This document shows positions 1 to 5,343 of a DNA stretch of 5,955 nt, one piece after another (the first letter of the stretch is position 1; every line of letters begins with the position of its first letter). The stretch comes from Emcibacteraceae bacterium. Lineage in GTDB: Bacteria; Pseudomonadota; Alphaproteobacteria; Sphingomonadales; Emcibacteraceae. Below the pieces are notes generated by a model. The model saw only the letters and a list, made by a program, of their open reading frames with translations, ran no database searches and was not told the DNA's origin. The stretch covers positions 1 through 5,955 of the forward strand of contig JAESUD010000098.1 of the NCBI GenBank assembly GCA_016763335.1, written 5' to 3'. The translations under genes were made by a program, and so were the position numbers.

Positions 1-437
1 CGAAATCGTTCCAGTTTCGAGGCTCTGGATTCGCGGCAAACACCCATTCCATCATGCGTAAATGGTTTAAAGTCACGGTCATTAAAGCGCGGTACATAAC
101 GGCCAAAATGGTTCGTACGCCCCCCGAGCATACGGGCGCGCCACCAGAGAAACTCTGTGCCATCTGCTGTGGTGTATGGCTCACCCGGAACAGACCAACC
201 ACCATCAATTGTCGCATCATAATAACCAAAATCTTTGTCTGATGTGCTGACGCCACGTAATGGTGCCTCATGATTTTCATTAAACATGGGGGTTTCTTCA
301 ACGGGGTCATAATCCCGGCCCGCTTCTAACATAAGAACGCGAACGCCAGCCTCCGTTAAAATGTGGGCAGACATGCCACCACCAGCGCCAGACCCAACAA
401 TCAATACGTCATACTCAAAACCATCAAACGATGCCAT
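1..437 (-). CDS. GMC-family FAD-dependent oxidoreductase, N-terminal part (cut by left edge)
   Basis: The frame opens at ATG 437 and runs off the left edge after 145 codons. Residues 11-40 form an FAD-binding Rossmann unit: VLIVGSGAGG carries GxGxxG (G15, G17, G20), and E38 in LMLEAG would bind the adenosine ribose. RARMLGGRTNHFGR (100-113) is the second FAD signature of GMC oxidoreductases of the glucoside-3-dehydrogenase / gluconate-dehydrogenase type. Such enzymes oxidise sugar hydroxyls and pass electrons to a cytochrome or quinone. No signal peptide is seen; family members often reach the periplasm with a Tat-bearing small subunit, which is not in view. The start has a strong ribosome site (GGGAGGAAG, complement of 445-453). 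The divergent neighbour is a DUF1080 protein, which fits 3-keto-glycoside metabolism. Oddity: the last 13 visible codons, read from bases 1-41, lack the WPxxYxDLxPYY motif usually found just after this point. The family is clear; the substrate is inferred. Confidence 0.85.
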   Translation of the reverse strand, partial: MASFDGFEYDVLIVGSGAGGGMSAHILTEAGVRVLMLEAGRDYDPVEETPMFNENHEAPLRGVSTSDKDFGYYDATIDGGWSVPGEPYTTADGTEFLWWRARMLGGRTNHFGRYVPRFNDRDFKPFTHDGMGVCRESRASKLERF

Positions 438-467
438 TATTTTTCTTCCTCCCGCTAAATTTTTGAA

Positions 468-496
468 ATTATAACTTATATGATACGAATTGACAG
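468..496 (-). promoter_or_regulatory. Predicted sigma70-type promoter for the GMC oxidoreductase gene
   Basis: On the minus strand a perfect -10 TATAAT (473 down to 468) lies 17 bases from CTGTCA (496 down to 491), which matches 4 of 6 bases of the -35 consensus. Transcription would start near 460, leaving a short leader that contains the ribosome site. This is sequence match only. Confidence 0.45.
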
Positions 497-518
497 CCCC
501 AATTTGAAACTTTACTCT
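490..518 (+). promoter_or_regulatory. Predicted sigma70-type promoter for the DUF1080 gene
   Basis: A perfect -35 TTGACA (490-495) is followed after 17 bases by TACTCT (513-518), a weak -10 with 3 of 6 matches. The start would fall near 525, about 28 bases before the ATG. The -35 overlaps the -35 of the divergent promoter almost base for base, so the two polymerases could not bind together. Confidence 0.35.
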
Positions 519-552
519 TCTTTCAACAATTTAATCTACTGGGAGCAATCAC

Positions 553-1281
553 ATGAAAAAAATCACATTATTTTTAACATTAATAACGGCAGCTTCAGTC
601 AGCTTTTCATCAGCTCAAATGGTGCAGGAACCAAGAGCAACGGAAGTATGGGACAAAGAACCCGTCAAAGTTACGCCCGGTACACATGGCGCTCCACCGT
701 CCGATGCAATAGCCCTTGACCATGACGCATGGCAAAGCGTGAACGGTGGTGAAAATAAATGGACCCTCGAAGATGGCGTCATGACCATCACACCGGGAAC
801 TGGTGACGTTCGCACCAAAAAATCATTTGGTGATGTTCAACTTCATGTGGAATGGCGCATTCCTGTTCTTGATGCGAAATTCACAGATCAGGACCGCGGT
901 AATAGCGGTGTGTTTTTGCAACAGTTTTATGAAGTTCAAGTGCTCGATAGTTATGAAAGCAAAACATATAATAACGGACAGGCAGGATCACTATATAAAC
1001 AGCATATCCCACTAGTCAACGCGACAAAACCTGCCATGCAATGGCAATCATATGACATCATCTATACCGCGCCGCGTTTTGGTAAAAATGGTACAGTCAT
1101 TTCGCAAGCCCGCATGACCGTCATGCATAACGGCATCCTCATTCAAAATAATGTCGCCCTCACCGGACCAACGGTTTATATCGGTGCCCCGGCTTACAAA
1201 CTGCACGGAGACTTACCCATTTTTCTGCAGGATCATGATCATAAAGTCAGTTACAGAAACATCTGGATAAGAGAGTTATGA
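553..1281 (+). CDS. Secreted DUF1080 / 3-keto-disaccharide hydrolase-type protein
   Basis: The 242-residue protein begins with a Sec signal peptide (KK, hydrophobic core 4-18, likely cleavage after SSA near residue 21), so the mature protein is periplasmic or secreted. The rest is one DUF1080 domain (PF06439), a concanavalin-like jelly roll. Typical blocks are DVQLHVEWR (94-102), GNSGVFLQ (116-123), YEVQVLDSY (126-134), WQSYDIIYTAPRF (164-176), MHNG (191-194) and the C-terminal PIFLQDHDHKVSYRNIWIREL segment, where QDH is at 226-228. Known members hydrolyse 3-keto-glycosides made by FAD glycoside-3-dehydrogenases; the divergent GMC gene could supply such a substrate. The start has GGGAG (541-545) seven bases ahead. 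A gap of 36 bases with no convincing terminator follows before the convergent ureohydrolase gene. Family assignment is firm; enzymatic activity is inferred because many DUF1080 proteins are untested. Confidence 0.9.
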   Translation: MKKITLFLTLITAASVSFSSAQMVQEPRATEVWDKEPVKVTPGTHGAPPSDAIALDHDAWQSVNGGENKWTLEDGVMTITPGTGDVRTKKSFGDVQLHVEWRIPVLDAKFTDQDRGNSGVFLQQFYEVQVLDSYESKTYNNGQAGSLYKQHIPLVNATKPAMQWQSYDIIYTAPRFGKNGTVISQARMTVMHNGILIQNNVALTGPTVYIGAPAYKLHGDLPIFLQDHDHKVSYRNIWIREL

Positions 1282-1317
1282 ATACGAGACTTTAATTAAT
1301 AACCGAATGATAATCGT

Positions 1318-2244
1318 TTATCTTCTTAATGCCTCGGACAACAAATATAGAATATCACCGCCAAGCGTCGCACCGGCCACCGCCGTAATACTGCCGATCG
1401 GATCATATGCCGGGGCGATTTCCACCAAATCTGCACCAACGATATTAAGGCCGGTAATGCCTTTTAATATTTTACGTCCCGCCATAACGGTTGGCCCACC
1501 AGCAACCGGCGTCCCCGTACCCGGCGCATAGGCAGGGTCAAGAAAATCAATATCAAATGTCAGATAAGCTTTTTTGTCCCCAACACGGGCCTTAATTCGT
1601 TCTGCCACCACTGATGGTTTAAGTTCATCAAGCTCATCCGCATAAATAATTTCAATTCCGTGGGTTTGCGGGTTCGGCGTTCTAATGCCGAGCTGAATTG
1701 AGTGCTCAAGATCAAGCAACCCTTCTTTGATCGCATGGTAAAACATGGTGCCATGGTTATAGTCTTCATCAACCCAAGTATCCGTATGGGCATCAAAATG
1801 AATAAGTGCCAGTGGTCCATATTTTTTCACATGCGAACGAAGTAACGGAAGTGAAATAAAATGATCGCCTCCCATGGCAAAACAGGCAGTGCCACTTTCA
1901 ATGATTTTTGTGGTTGTTGCCTCAAGTTCCTTATTCATCCGCTTAGGGTATCCAGCAAAATTACAAATATCACCATAGTCAATAACCTTATGATATTCAG
2001 CAAGATGATAATCCCACGGCCAAAGTCCATAATCAAATTCACCCGTCAGTGTAGACTGTTCGCGCATTGCACGGGGCCCAAACCTTGCCCCCGGACGGTT
2101 GGTTGTTCCAAGGTCGTAAGGCACTCCAAGAATAGCTATATCTGCACTTTCCAAATCCTTGGAAAACTTAAAGCGCATAAAGCTAATAGGCCCTGAATAT
2201 GCCTCATCCCACCAATTATCCAACATTTCATCATCACGAGCCAT
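1318..2244 (-). CDS. speB: Agmatinase-family ureohydrolase (SpeB-like)
   Basis: This 308-residue protein has every hallmark of the arginase/agmatinase superfamily, and its length is normal. Binuclear manganese ligands are H128 in GGDHFISLPLLR, D151, H153 and D155 in HFDAHTDTW, and D231 and D233 in TFDIDFLDP. APGTGTPVAGG (240-250) and the late DLVEIAP (272-278) are also present. NHGTMFYHA (163-171) and IQLGIRT (183-189) resemble agmatinase more than arginase. The expected reaction is agmatine plus water to putrescine plus urea, in the cytoplasm. Several related ureohydrolases act on other guanidino compounds, so the substrate is not certain, and no arginine decarboxylase gene is in view. I start at ATG 2244, which has AGGAAAAGGA six bases upstream, rather than at an in-frame GTG at 2283 that lacks a good ribosome site. 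It is convergent with the DUF1080 gene and divergent from the Fur-box operon. Confidence 0.9.
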   Translation of the reverse strand: MARDDEMLDNWWDEAYSGPISFMRFKFSKDLESADIAILGVPYDLGTTNRPGARFGPRAMREQSTLTGEFDYGLWPWDYHLAEYHKVIDYGDICNFAGYPKRMNKELEATTTKIIESGTACFAMGGDHFISLPLLRSHVKKYGPLALIHFDAHTDTWVDEDYNHGTMFYHAIKEGLLDLEHSIQLGIRTPNPQTHGIEIIYADELDELKPSVVAERIKARVGDKKAYLTFDIDFLDPAYAPGTGTPVAGGPTVMAGRKILKGITGLNIVGADLVEIAPAYDPIGSITAVAGATLGGDILYLLSEALRR

Positions 2245-2250
2245 ATTAAA

Positions 2251-2260
2251 TCCTTTTCCT
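2251..2260 (-). promoter_or_regulatory. Ribosome binding site deciding the ureohydrolase start
   Basis: The minus strand reads AGGAAAAGGA here, six bases before ATG 2244. The upstream in-frame GTG at 2283 has no comparable site, and the 13 extra residues it would add have no family character. Confidence 0.6.
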
Positions 2261-2428
2261 ATATTCCCCCTAGTCAACGTCACTTAACTACTTTTCTTTC
2301 CAACGGTACCGCCTCAAAAAACACTTTACAACACATGATCTACAAATCATTAACTATTGCCATTTTTTATATCTACATCATCACCTAATCCATATGAATC
2401 ACTTTTTTAATATAAATTAAAATTCTCC

Positions 2429-2456
2429 TTGTATAAAGATTGATTTTCCCTATAAA
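2429..2456 (+). promoter_or_regulatory. Predicted promoter of the flavin electron-transfer operon
   Basis: TTGTAT (2429-2434) and TATAAA (2451-2456) are spaced by 16 bases in an AT-rich stretch. The predicted start, near 2463, falls inside the Fur box that follows, as expected for a promoter silenced by Fur in iron-replete cells. The -35 is only a moderate match. Confidence 0.45.
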
Positions 2457-2461
2457 ATGAT

Positions 2462-2480
2462 ATTAAGAATTATTCTCAAT
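2462..2480. promoter_or_regulatory. Fur box (ferric uptake regulator operator)
   Basis: The 19 bases ATTAAGAAT-T-ATTCTCAAT form an inverted repeat of two 9-base arms with one mismatch. They agree closely with the ATTGAGAATnATTCTCAAT style of Fur operator. The box lies 29 bases upstream of the chosen ATG and just after the predicted -10, so bound Fur-Fe(II) would block initiation. It is the only such site I found, and it points the downstream operon to iron acquisition. A related regulator of the same superfamily could be the binder instead. Confidence 0.7.
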
Positions 2481-2497
2481 TAATTCAGGAAATGTTT

Positions 2498-2502
2498 AAG
2501 GG
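2498..2502 (+). promoter_or_regulatory. Ribosome binding site deciding the outer-membrane protein start
   Basis: AAGGG lies seven bases before ATG 2510. The in-frame ATG at 2492 has its nearest purine-rich element, CAGGA, only one base away, too close to serve. This supports the start at 2510. Confidence 0.55.
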
Positions 2503-2509
2503 CAAAATA

Positions 2510-3475
2510 ATGAATACGAAACTAATGAAAAATAAAAACTTAATCACTGCTATGGGCTTAGCAGCGTCAGTTTTTTTATGTGCGCAAAACGCGTCTGCAG
2601 AAGAAAGCTTATGGGTGTATGCTACAGGCACAGACACACGGCCAAAAGGCAGTACAGAATTAAAACTAGGAACGATATCACGATTTGGCAAAGCCGACAG
2701 TAGCTATCAGTTTCATGATATTCAGGCTGAAATCGAATATGGCGTAACAGATAAGCTTACTATTGGTGCGGAACTTATGTTGTTTTCTCATAACTACTCC
2801 ACCACTAATCCTGATCTTCAACCTTATTTTGACACTCAAGGCGGCGCTGGCGGGAAGTTTAAAAAAACCTCCATTGGCGGTTATGAATTAAAAATGAAAT
2901 ATAATATTCTTAGCCCTTATATGGATCCATTTGGATTTTCCGTAGGTCTAGCATTTGACCACCGCTTCAAATATCGACTTGATGGTGCTGATATTAGCCA
3001 AAATTCTGTCGAAGTTTACGGATATTTTCAGAAAAACTTCCTAGACGATACATTGATTTTTGCCTTTACACCAAAAATTGAATTTGAACATAGAACATCC
3101 CCTGGTGTAGTCGAAGAAGAAATAGCATTTGATATTGCTATCGGTGTTTCTTACCGTGTTGCTCCGAAATGGTTTGTTGGTCTTGAATTCAGACATCAAT
3201 CTGATTACTTAAATCCGCGTGAAGAAGGCGAATATGATCCTGATCTGGACAGATCAAAATTCGGTCTTGAAGGATTTTCGATCGGCTCTCAACATCAAAA
3301 CGGCAACTACTTCGGCCCAACCGTGCATTATGCCGCACAAAACTGGTGGGTTACCGGCGGGGCTTTATTCCAAGTATGGGGTGGCGGTTCTGTAAATGCA
3401 TTTAACAGAGACGGAAAAAACTGGGACGAGCATGAAAGTGTGCATGTTCGCTGGACAGTTGGCTATGAATTTTAA
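2510..3475 (+). CDS. Outer-membrane beta-barrel protein, DUF6662-like
   Basis: The 321-residue protein has a Sec signal peptide (lysines at 4, 7 and 9, hydrophobic core 11-24, cleavage after NASA at 30). The mature chain is made of alternating amphipathic strands broken by polar loops, for example IQAEIEYGVTDKLTIGAELM (71-90), GGYELKMKYNIL (123-134), FGFSVGLAFDHRFKYRL (141-157) and FDIAIGVSYRV (207-217). It ends VRWTVGYEF, with the terminal Phe that signals outer-membrane insertion. From memory the opening ESLWVYATGTDTRPKG block resembles the DUF6662 family, whose function is unknown; this needs a profile search. It has no TonB box or plug domain, so it is not a classical siderophore receptor. 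An acidic loop (237-248, REEGEYDPDLDR) could meet cations. It is first in a Fur-box operon with flavinylation genes, so a role in iron supply or in reaching an outside electron acceptor is inferred. Confidence 0.8.
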   Translation: MNTKLMKNKNLITAMGLAASVFLCAQNASAEESLWVYATGTDTRPKGSTELKLGTISRFGKADSSYQFHDIQAEIEYGVTDKLTIGAELMLFSHNYSTTNPDLQPYFDTQGGAGGKFKKTSIGGYELKMKYNILSPYMDPFGFSVGLAFDHRFKYRLDGADISQNSVEVYGYFQKNFLDDTLIFAFTPKIEFEHRTSPGVVEEEIAFDIAIGVSYRVAPKWFVGLEFRHQSDYLNPREEGEYDPDLDRSKFGLEGFSIGSQHQNGNYFGPTVHYAAQNWWVTGGALFQVWGGGSVNAFNRDGKNWDEHESVHVRWTVGYEF

Positions 3476-3488
3476 AAATGGCTAAAAA

Positions 3489-4040
3489 ATGAAGTATTTT
3501 GATCGAAGAACGCTTATAAAATTTGGCTTAACGGCTACTGCGGGCATATTTTTTAATATTACAGCAAAAACCTGGGCAAAAATATATTTGACCCCAGAAC
3601 TTGCAAAAAATATAATTTGGGGTGACATATCAATGTCACCCTTCCCCGTGACGATGACCAAAAGCCAAATGAAAGAAATAAAAAAACAATCAAAAGTCCG
3701 TGTAAGATCAGATAAAATAAACGCTTGGAAGGTTGATGGTGGCGGCTGGTTCATCCTCGACCAAGTTATCGGCAAGCATGAAAATATCGACATCGCTGTC
3801 GGTATCGACGCTACTGGGGGAATTACCGGGATCGAAATATTAGAATACCGGGAAACATATGGCTACGAAGTAGCAAACCCAAAATGGCGCAAACAATTTA
3901 CCGGAAAGAACGCATCCGTACGTTTAAGACTGGGCAAAGAAGTTCAAAATATATCCGGCGCAACTCTTTCTTGTCGTCATATTACAGACGGCATAAACCG
4001 CTTAACCCAAACATGGGAACAAGTACTGAAAAATCTATGA
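3489..4040 (+). CDS. Twin-arginine-exported FMN-binding protein, flavinylated at SGAT
   Basis: This 183-residue protein starts with a leader holding RR at 6-7 (FDRRTLIKFG), a hydrophobic stretch 12-25 and AKTWA-K near 31, which fits Tat export to the periplasm. YLTPELAKNI (33-42) is typical of this periplasmic FMN-binding family. An FMN_bind domain (PF04205) follows at about 95-175: GKHENIDIAVGID, EILEYRETYGYEV (116-128), WRKQFTGK (133-140) and SGATLSCRHITDG (156-168). T159 of SGAT is the predicted site where ApbE attaches FMN by a phosphoester bond. The usual Asp three residues before the Ser is Gln (Q153). The ATG lies 13 bases after the previous stop and has no Shine-Dalgarno, so translation is probably coupled. 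Its stop overlaps the start of the flavin transferase gene. It is the likely periplasmic one-electron carrier of the system. Confidence 0.88.
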   Translation: MKYFDRRTLIKFGLTATAGIFFNITAKTWAKIYLTPELAKNIIWGDISMSPFPVTMTKSQMKEIKKQSKVRVRSDKINAWKVDGGGWFILDQVIGKHENIDIAVGIDATGGITGIEILEYRETYGYEVANPKWRKQFTGKNASVRLRLGKEVQNISGATLSCRHITDGINRLTQTWEQVLKNL

Positions 4041-4882
4041 CAAATATCATCAAACGCAGCAAACCATTATTAGGTACTTTTGTTGAAGTGTCTATTTTGG
4101 CTGATGTAAATGATGATACACTCGTAAAGCTGAGCAACCTTGCATTCTTGGAAATTGAAAAAATTCATAAAATGATGAGTTTTCATAATCCTGATAGCGA
4201 ACTCTCAATGATAAACAGCCATGCCTATAAGAAAAACACAGTTTTATCAAATCAACTTGAGGAAGTCATTCAACAAGCCCTAGAGTTAAGTCATATTACC
4301 AATGGTTTATATGACATTACAATTGCCGATGAACTTATGCGGCAAGGTGGCCTACCAAAACAATATCCTTCATCTGAAGCCGGTTCGTGGCGTGATATTA
4401 ATATATGTAATAATCACATCACTTTTGAAAAAGATATTAAAATTGACCTTGGCGGTATCGCGAAAGGTTATGCCGTAGACCGCGCTATGGAAATCCTCCA
4501 AAAACAAGATATTGAATATAAACAAATTTCCATAAATGCTGGTGGTGATTTACGTATGTTAAACTGGCAAGGGAAAATGGTCTATATCCGTCATCCCTCA
4601 CCTAAAAAACACGGACAATTCATTGAAATCCCAATGAAAGCCCCAGCACTAGCGACAAGCGCACCAAATTATACAAATAAAAACAGCTTAATCATCAACC
4701 CCATTTCAAAAGAAAAACTCAAAAACAGAGAGAGCATTTCAGTTTTTGCTGACAAATGTATACTTGCCGATGCCCTGACTAAGATATTTTTCCTATTTTC
4801 TGATTTTGGGACAATAGCTAAACTATTTGACACTTCTATGGTCACAATTAATGAAGCAGGTAATCTAAGGCAGGTTTTATGA
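4037..4882 (+). CDS. apbE: FAD:protein FMN transferase (ApbE)
   Basis: ApbE cleaves FAD and moves the FMN part onto Thr or Ser in a [ST]GA[ST] motif of a partner; the partner here is encoded immediately upstream. The 281-residue protein shows LLGTFVEV (11-18), MMSFHNPDSELSMIN (46-60), IDLGGIAKGYAVD (136-148), INAGGDLR (166-173), ALATSAPNY (204-212) and the metal-site segment ADALTKI (244-250). I start at ATG 4037, whose A-T-G-A overlaps the previous stop, a coupled start. The open frame continues 51 codons upstream, but that part is basic, has no hydrophobic segment and only shadows the FMN-binding gene. The protein therefore has no lipoprotein or other signal, unlike many ApbE enzymes, and probably acts in the cytoplasm before Tat export of its substrate. 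The next gene again overlaps by four bases. Confidence 0.92.
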   Translation: MTNIIKRSKPLLGTFVEVSILADVNDDTLVKLSNLAFLEIEKIHKMMSFHNPDSELSMINSHAYKKNTVLSNQLEEVIQQALELSHITNGLYDITIADELMRQGGLPKQYPSSEAGSWRDINICNNHITFEKDIKIDLGGIAKGYAVDRAMEILQKQDIEYKQISINAGGDLRMLNWQGKMVYIRHPSPKKHGQFIEIPMKAPALATSAPNYTNKNSLIINPISKEKLKNRESISVFADKCILADALTKIFFLFSDFGTIAKLFDTSMVTINEAGNLRQVL

Positions 4883-5343
4883 AATTAAAACGTATTACCC
4901 TAAAAGTACCCAAGACATTTCAATATTTATTATTTGCTACATTGGCAACGAGCTGGTGTTCGGGCATTACTTTTTTCATTCTTAACCGTTTTATCACAAT
5001 CGAGGGCGACTTCGGCCCGCAAAAACACCCATGGCAATTTCCGGCCATTTCCACCCATGGCTTGGCAGCCTTTATGATGATGATTTTATTTGGTGCTATG
5101 CTGGCATCACATGTTCCAATGGCATGGCAAACAAAAAAATTGCGTTTTTGGAGCATTACTTTTGTCATTGCCGTTAGCTTGCAAATAATAACCGGTTACT
5201 CCTTATACTACCTCGCTAGCGAAGATAGCCGAGAAATAACCGGTTATTTCCATTTGGCTGTGGGGTTTTGTCTACCAATTATATTAGCCATTCATGTTAT
5301 TTCCGCTGCCAAAAATCGGAAAAAAAAGAATGTCGCCCATTAA
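4879..5343 (+). CDS. Four-helix membrane protein, probable di-heme cytochrome b
   Basis: The 154-residue protein has four hydrophobic helices at about 14-37, 58-82, 89-112 and 121-143. Positive residues at the N-terminus (KLKR), between helices 2 and 3 (KK) and at the C-terminus (KNRKKK) place both ends in the cytoplasm. Helix 2 carries H60 and H78; helix 4 carries H125 and H139. In this topology H60 and H125 lie near the periplasmic face and H78 and H139 deeper towards the cytosol, as for two stacked b hemes. I infer that it carries electrons from quinol or a cytosolic donor to the periplasmic FMN protein. PepSY-like or DUF4405-like membrane proteins take this place in other flavinylation operons; I cannot assign this one to a named family. 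Its start overlaps the apbE stop, and its own stop overlaps that of the convergent OsmC gene. Confidence 0.75.
   Translation: MKLKRITLKVPKTFQYLLFATLATSWCSGITFFILNRFITIEGDFGPQKHPWQFPAISTHGLAAFMMMILFGAMLASHVPMAWQTKKLRFWSITFVIAVSLQIITGYSLYYLASEDSREITGYFHLAVGFCLPIILAIHVISAAKNRKKKNVAH
5233..5250. repeat. Perfect 18-base palindrome inside the cytochrome-like gene
   Basis: GAAATAACC is followed directly by its reverse complement GGTTATTTC. The core ATAACCGGTTA also occurs at 5188-5198, 48 bases (16 codons) upstream. Both copies encode I-T-G-Y, at the end of helix 3 and the start of helix 4. With no loop it would not make a good RNA hairpin. A coding coincidence is the simplest explanation. Confidence 0.5.

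Noticed and set aside
480..719. Open frame of 79 codons on the plus strand
   Set aside because: It overlaps the DUF1080 gene in another frame, lacks a ribosome site and has no family character.
1309..1322. Short inverted repeat GATAA-TCGT-TTATC between convergent genes
   Set aside because: A 5-base AT-rich stem without a U-tract is too weak to call a terminator.
1861..2196. Open frame of 111 codons antisense to the ureohydrolase
   Set aside because: It is a shadow of a conserved gene with catalytic motifs on the other strand.
2242..2283. GTG start at 2283 for the ureohydrolase
   Set aside because: ATG 2244 has a far better ribosome site, and the 13 added residues are not family-like.
2304..2311. 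CGGTACCG palindrome in the intergenic region
   Set aside because: Eight bases are expected by chance, and there is no second copy or link to a promoter.
3884..4036. Upstream extension of the ApbE frame by 51 codons
   Set aside because: It lies inside the FMN-binding gene, is strongly basic, holds no signal or ApbE motif, and the ATGA overlap start at 4037 fits the usual protein.
4920..5168. Open frame of 82 codons antisense to the membrane protein
   Set aside because: It mirrors the hydrophobic gene and has no independent support.
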